Positions 53,044-56,927 of a stretch of DNA of 56,927 nt are shown one piece after another. The DNA is taken from positions 1-56,927 of the forward strand of contig JAPYWL010000005.1 of assembly GCA_028276365.1 (NCBI GenBank), in the 5' to 3' direction. The notes beneath the pieces were generated by a model that had not been told where the DNA came from, did not search any database, and was given only the letters and a program-made list of their open reading frames with translations. The translations under genes and the position numbers were made by a program. Each line of letters starts with the position of its first letter. The stretch's first letter is position 1. The stretch comes from Deltaproteobacteria bacterium (GTDB lineage Bacteria; DRYD01).

Positions 53044-53775
53044 ATGATAAATAAAATGATAAACCAGAATACACATCAAAATATATCAGAAAAAACTAAT
53101 AAAAATCAAATAATAGTTTTAAAAAATGTTAGCAAATATTATAAAACAGAAGGAGAAAAATTATTAGCTTTAAGTAATGTTAATTTAACAATAGAAGAGG
53201 GAGATTTCATAGGAATAATGGGGCCAAGTGGAGCAGGTAAAAGCACTTTATTATTAATAATAGCTACTATAGAATCTCCTTCATTTGGAGAAGTATATAT
53301 AGATTCTATTCCAATTAGTCAAATGTTAGATAGTGATTTACAATTAATAAGATTAAATAAAATAGGGATGGTATTTCAGGATTATTATTTGATTTTATCA
53401 CTTAGTGCGTTAGAAAATGTTTTATTACCTCTTGAAATAAGTAGAAAATTTAATAATCCGATTGCCAAAGCTAAAGAATTACTAAAAATGGTAGGGATAA
53501 AAGAAAACAGATTTAATGATAATGTTAATAAGTTTTCAGGTGGAGAAAAACAGCGAATAGCAATAGCACGAGCTTTAGCAAACGATCCCGACATAATCAT
53601 AGCTGATGAACCCACTGCTAACTTAGATACTAAAAATTCTAAAATTATTATGGATATATTTACTAACATAAATAAACAACTAAAAAAAACCATCATAATA
53701 GCTACTCACGATCCTAAAGTATTAGCATTTACTGAAAAGGTATATTTTATTAATGATGGAAAAATATCTACTTAA
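53044..53775 (+). CDS. ABC transporter ATP-binding protein, LolD/MacB type
   Basis: This 243-residue ATPase subunit shows Walker A GPSGAGKSTLL near residue 60, Q loop GMVFQDYYLILSLSALENVLLPLEI (the LolD/FtsE/MacB-type pattern), signature KFSGGEKQRIAIARALANDP, Walker B IIIADEPTANLD and H loop IIIATHD. A Gln/Asn/Lys-rich N-terminal tail of ~20 residues precedes the domain; ATG codons at 53044 and 53059 could both serve. The permease partner, which usually adjoins, is absent here, so it must be elsewhere. It might drive lipoprotein release together with the LolA-like protein at 40138, but that is speculative. It sits nine bases after tkt. Confidence 0.9.
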   Translation: MINKMINQNTHQNISEKTNKNQIIVLKNVSKYYKTEGEKLLALSNVNLTIEEGDFIGIMGPSGAGKSTLLLIIATIESPSFGEVYIDSIPISQMLDSDLQLIRLNKIGMVFQDYYLILSLSALENVLLPLEISRKFNNPIAKAKELLKMVGIKENRFNDNVNKFSGGEKQRIAIARALANDPDIIIADEPTANLDTKNSKIIMDIFTNINKQLKKTIIIATHDPKVLAFTEKVYFINDGKIST

Positions 53776-53796
53776 ATAAAAACATTTTTATTAAAT

Positions 53797-55340
53797 ATGA
53801 ATGTTTTAAAAAAATATTCAAAAAAAGATTTTAAAATAAATAACGAAGTAATTAAAATAATCTATGATACCATACATAGTTATTCAATGGTTTCAGAAAA
53901 TGATAGAGTTTTATTAATGTGCTCAGGAGGTCCAGATAGTACTTTTTTATTGTTTTTTTTTACTTATTCTTAAAAGATAAGTATAACTTAGTTTTAGGGA
54001 TATTTCATTTAGACCATTCAATAAGAAAAGATTCCTATAAAGAATTTGAATTATTAAATACTTTTGCAAAGCAATTCAATTTATGTATTTATAATTTTAA
54101 AGAAGATGTAAAAGAATATGCTAAGAAAAATAAATTAAATTTAGAAGAAGCAGGAAGGACCCTAAGATATCTCAAAGCTTTAGAAATTTCTAAAAAATTC
54201 AATTACAATAAAATAGCTACAGCTCATAATCTAAATGACTTAATCTCTTCTTTTTTTATTAACTTTATTAAATCAAATCATTATATAAATTTATTTAATT
54301 TAAATCCTACATTTAATTTTGAGAATATTGTATTAATAAGGCCCTTATTATTCATCCCTAAACAAGAAATAGTAAAAACCTTAGAAAACAATAACATAAG
54401 TTATATAATAGATAAAACTAATTTAAGTTCAAAATATTTAAGAAACTATATAAACCTTAATTTTACTAATAATTTTATTAACACTTTATTAAGTAAAACA
54501 ACGGTCTTAAAAAATTATCTTTTTTTAAAAAACACAATTGATTTTATTCAAAACTATAAAAATTCTATCTCAAACCTTTCAAATATAAAACATTTATTAA
54601 ATATATTCTTTATAGAATTTAAAGGTATTACAGATGATTTTTTAATTTTAGAATCACTTTTTTTTAATCTAAAAAAAATCTTGTTAAATTTTTATAGCAA
54701 TTTAAAAACACTTAACATAAAATATAATAACCTTCGTCTTTTAGTTAATGACAAAAACTGCTATAAAATTAATATAATCAAAGATTGGTTTTTAATTAAA
54801 GAAGAAGAAACCAAAAAAGCTAATAAAATTTTTATCCTTTATAAATCTAATTTTAGCTTTTATTTTAAAATAGATTTATCAGAATTTAATGAAAATTATA
54901 TAGAAATTTCCAATTTAGTGATAAAGATAAATGTAGTTAAAAAGATTTTTGATTTAGAAAAATTTTTAAAAGAAAATATAGAATCTTTAAAAGAGAAATT
55001 AAGGGATAAAAATTATTGTTTTGGATTTTGTTTTGATAATATAGTTATAAGAAGTTGGAAAAACGGAGATTACTTTATCCCTTATGGATTAAAAGGTAAA
55101 AAACAAAAACTAAAAAAATTCTTCATAAATAATAAGTTTAAGGAGTATGAAAAAAATAGGACATTTATTTTTGAAGATGAAGCAGGAATATTTTTAGTTT
55201 TTAATTACCTTAATAATATAAAAAGAGGTAGAGAATTACTAAATAATGCTAAATTCTTAAAAATCTTTAAAGAAAAAAAAGAAGTTAATTTAATAGAGAT
55301 ATATATAACCAAAAATTTAACACAATATCATGAAAAATAG
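53797..55340 (+). pseudogene. tilS: tRNA(Ile)-lysidine synthase, interrupted by one frameshift in a T run
   Basis: TilS converts C34 of tRNA-Ile(CAU) to lysidine so that it reads AUA; it is essential in nearly all bacteria. The first frame from ATG 53797 has the PP-loop CSGGPDST, then stops at 53971-53973. The other frame continues from about 53961 to TAA 55340 with GIFHLDHSIRKDS, ATAHNLNDLISSFF, RPLLFIPKQEIV, YIIDKTNL and a C-terminal domain with VIRSWKNGDYFIPYGLKGKKQKLKKFF. The break falls in a T9 tract (53953-53961); a T10 tract would give one 514-residue chain. A sequencing or assembly error, ribosomal/transcriptional slippage, or true loss are all possible. Loss is least likely because AUA (ATA) codons are everywhere in this genome. 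Confidence 0.9.
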
Positions 55341-56103
55341 GATAAAAACTAATAAAGCTAATAAAGCTAATAAAATTAATAAAATACAAATAGAAGTAGG
55401 GTTAGACGAAGTAGGAAGAGGGTCATTATTTGGGCCCCTCTTAGTAGCCTCATTTTTAATAATTAAAATAAATGATTTTAATCCCTATAATACTCTAAAA
55501 CTAAAAGATAGTAAAAAATTAACAGAAAATCAAAGAATAACTATATTTAATGAAATAATAAATATCTTGAGAAAATATAGAAACATTTCTAAATTAAACT
55601 TTTATTTTATTTCAAATGAACTTATAGATAAAATCAATATATTAAACGCAAATCTTTTAGGATTTGAAAAATTAATTATTATTAATTTAGAAAATATCTT
55701 AAAAAATAAAGAAATTATTGATAATTTAGATAAAATAGAGTATATAAATTTTTATCTTGATGGGGATAAAAAGCCTTACAATATAGAATCAAAAATCCAA
55801 GAATTTTTAAAAACTAATTTTAATTACCATGAATTATTAAAGAAAATAAATATTCTAAATTATGTAAAAGGAGATAGTAACATAAGGGTAATACAATTAG
55901 CGGCAATTTCAGCAAAAGTAACCAGAGATAAATATATCCAATTTTTAGCTCAAAAATTCCCGCAATATAACTTATATTACAACCTGTATAATAATAAAGG
56001 ATATTATGAAGAAATACATATAAAAGGAATAAGAGATTACGGGATAACTAAATATCACAGGAAATCTTTTTTAAAGAAATACTTCCAAAAAACCCTATTT
56101 TAA
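55330..56103 (+). CDS. rnhB: Ribonuclease HII
   Basis: RNase HII removes ribonucleotides from DNA and cuts RNA-DNA hybrids. The 257-residue protein has EVGLDEVGRGSLFGPLLVAS near residue 18 (first catalytic Asp-Glu), LKDSKKLTENQR, INFYLDGDKKP (Asp), and YVKGDSNIRVIQLAAISAKVTRDKYIQFLAQKFPQY near 185. It is somewhat longer than usual (~200) because of Lys/Asn-rich loops. The N-terminal ~16 residues come from a 9-bp tandem repeat (AATAAAGCT) and may be dispensable. Its ATG overlaps the end of tilS by 11 bases, so the two are translationally coupled. Confidence 0.93.
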   Translation: MKNRIKTNKANKANKINKIQIEVGLDEVGRGSLFGPLLVASFLIIKINDFNPYNTLKLKDSKKLTENQRITIFNEIINILRKYRNISKLNFYFISNELIDKINILNANLLGFEKLIIINLENILKNKEIIDNLDKIEYINFYLDGDKKPYNIESKIQEFLKTNFNYHELLKKINILNYVKGDSNIRVIQLAAISAKVTRDKYIQFLAQKFPQYNLYYNLYNNKGYYEEIHIKGIRDYGITKYHRKSFLKKYFQKTLF

Positions 56104-56135
56104 ATTTGTAAAATATATGATAAAAGTATAAAAAC

Positions 56136-56627
56136 CTAATTTTTAAATAAATTTCTTTGATAAATAAATTTTAAAATATTTTCATAGATATCAAGCAAAA
56201 TATTAACATTTTCAATTAGTTTATTTAATTCTTCTACTAATAGTAATTGATTTAGTTCATATTCATGGACTATAACATTTCTAAGCTTCCTTAATTCTAA
56301 ATATTTTTCAGTAGAAGGTATTATGTTTAACTTTTCCATTTTATTTAAAATATCGATAAAAGCCAAATTATCAGTATCTTCTCCTAATATTTGTAATAGG
56401 GTATAAAATATTTTAGCTAATCTGTCTTGTAATTTAGAAAATCTAAAAATAAGAGAGTCAATTATAGCTTTTTCATTTAAATCAATATACTTAATTTTAT
56501 CTTCTGTTATAGGAATTTCTATCTTATTAAGTAAATACTTTAGCATTTCCTTATGTTTATCACATTCTGTTAAAATCTTTTTTAGGATTTTAATTTTCTT
56601 ATCAAACATTCCAAACATTTCAAACAT
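56136..56627 (-). CDS. hepT: HepT-like HEPN-domain toxin
   Basis: About 163 residues, all helical, with the HEPN signature RX4-6HXY: KLRNVIVHEYEL near residue 118. DUF86/HepT features also include SLIFRFSKLQDRLAKIF and DILNKMEKLNIIP. HEPN toxins of this type are RNases; the partner MNT nucleotidyltransferase inactivates them by adenylylating the Tyr of the HxY motif. The frame opens at TTG 56636; ATG codons at 56627, 56618 and 56609 lie in a short repeat (ATGTTTGAA/ATGTTTGGA), so the exact start is uncertain. It follows the MNT gene by about 41 bases on the same strand, the usual arrangement. Confidence 0.85.
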   Translation of the reverse strand: MFEMFGMFDKKIKILKKILTECDKHKEMLKYLLNKIEIPITEDKIKYIDLNEKAIIDSLIFRFSKLQDRLAKIFYTLLQILGEDTDNLAFIDILNKMEKLNIIPSTEKYLELRKLRNVIVHEYELNQLLLVEELNKLIENVNILLDIYENILKFIYQRNLFKN

Positions 56628-56668
56628 TCTAATCAATAGTTTTAATTAATGGTTTTATTTATTTTATT

Positions 56669-56927
56669 TTATTTTATTCTAATTCCCTCTTGTTTAGCTA
56701 TTTTGTGAATTAAATCTTCTTCCATTAAGTTAGGATTAAATACTACTAAATCTATTTTTTGTTCTCCTATATTTTTTTCTAACTCAACTAAAAATAGGAG
56801 TTTATTATTAACTATATTTTTTAAATCAAGAGAAGTTTCAATATATAAATCAATATCTCCGCCTTTTTTAGAATCGTCTATTCTAGAGCCAAAAACAAAA
56901 ACCTTACTATCAACTCCAAAATATTTA
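56669..56927 (-). CDS. mntA: MNT-type nucleotidyltransferase antitoxin, N-terminus cut off by window edge
   Basis: The last ~86 residues of a minimal nucleotidyltransferase are present. The key motif VFVFGSRIDDSKKGGDIDLYIE carries GS and DxD, the nucleotide and metal sites used to transfer AMP. EKNIGEQKIDLVVFNP continues the fold, with the third acidic residue, and the gene ends EGIRIK with TAA at 56669. It would neutralise the HepT-like toxin encoded next. The start lies beyond the window. Confidence 0.85.
   Translation of the reverse strand, partial: KYFGVDSKVFVFGSRIDDSKKGGDIDLYIETSLDLKNIVNNKLLFLVELEKNIGEQKIDLVVFNPNLMEEDLIHKIAKQEGIRIK

Overview
The window is a very A+T-rich (roughly one quarter G+C, judged by eye), densely coded bacterial chromosome segment. 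The standard genetic code fits every recognisable gene: TGG encodes Trp, and TGA occurs as a stop at the end of the transketolase gene. Many genes have a clear purine-rich Shine-Dalgarno site, while a minority (hemL, the histidine kinase, the 605-residue propeller gene) have none. MurD, MurB, a LolA-like and a LolD-like protein, type IV pilin-like proteins, FliF, a UDP-sugar oxidase/acetyltransferase and an LpxB-related protein suggest a walled, probably diderm, piliated and possibly flagellated bacterium. SpoVS, DUF4912 and the LpxB-related family occur together in several deep-branching or uncultured lineages. I cannot assign a phylum from this window.

Layout. 1-9.2 kb: truncated RtcB, a fused sugar dehydrogenase/N-acetyltransferase, MurD, a DUF503 protein, a helical unknown protein, GAPDH and a UbiE/MenG methyltransferase. 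9.4-15.6 kb: LpxB-related protein, DUF1624 acyltransferase, D-aminoacylase with a small partner, acyl-CoA synthetase. 15.8-20.7 kb: a detached fragment of the spc ribosomal operon (L18-S5-L15), MurB, a catalytically dead M16 peptidase paralogue and a frameshifted laccase-domain gene (pgeF). 20.8-30.2 kb: an accessory stretch with a 14-repeat propeller protein, BirA, an EEP nuclease, a coiled-coil protein, remnants of a metal-efflux gene and a Cys-rich ORF, a secreted EF-hand protein, a membrane-anchored unknown and a lone PTS EIIC. 30.3-33.5 kb: three pilin-like genes. 34.1-46.4 kb: a long minus-strand run: AcpS, FliF, a zinc-ribbon unknown, AspS, HIT hydrolase, LolA-like protein, DUF4912 regulator, a 1029-residue repeat protein and glycogen synthase. 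46.7-56.9 kb: class III aminotransferase, SpoVS, tRNA-Leu(GAG), HemL, histidine kinase, transketolase, LolD-like ATPase, frameshifted tilS, RNase HII and a HEPN/MNT toxin-antitoxin pair cut by the window end.

Most noteworthy: (i) three disrupted genes (tilS, pgeF, the Cys-rich ORF) whose frames would each be restored by one extra T in a T run; (ii) two families of intergenic repeats, one carrying a segment that looks like a type I-B CRISPR repeat although no array or cas gene is present, the other a hairpin-rich element, one copy of which reaches a hairpin that buries a Shine-Dalgarno site; (iii) an 18-base motif with one mismatch about 42 bases upstream of matching -10 boxes in front of the EEP nuclease and fliF; (iv) a giant acidic protein with 23 heptad repeats and a possible roadblock-like end, encoded between glycogen synthase and DUF4912. 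None is proven to be a new system. The intergenic repeats and the giant scaffold are the best leads.
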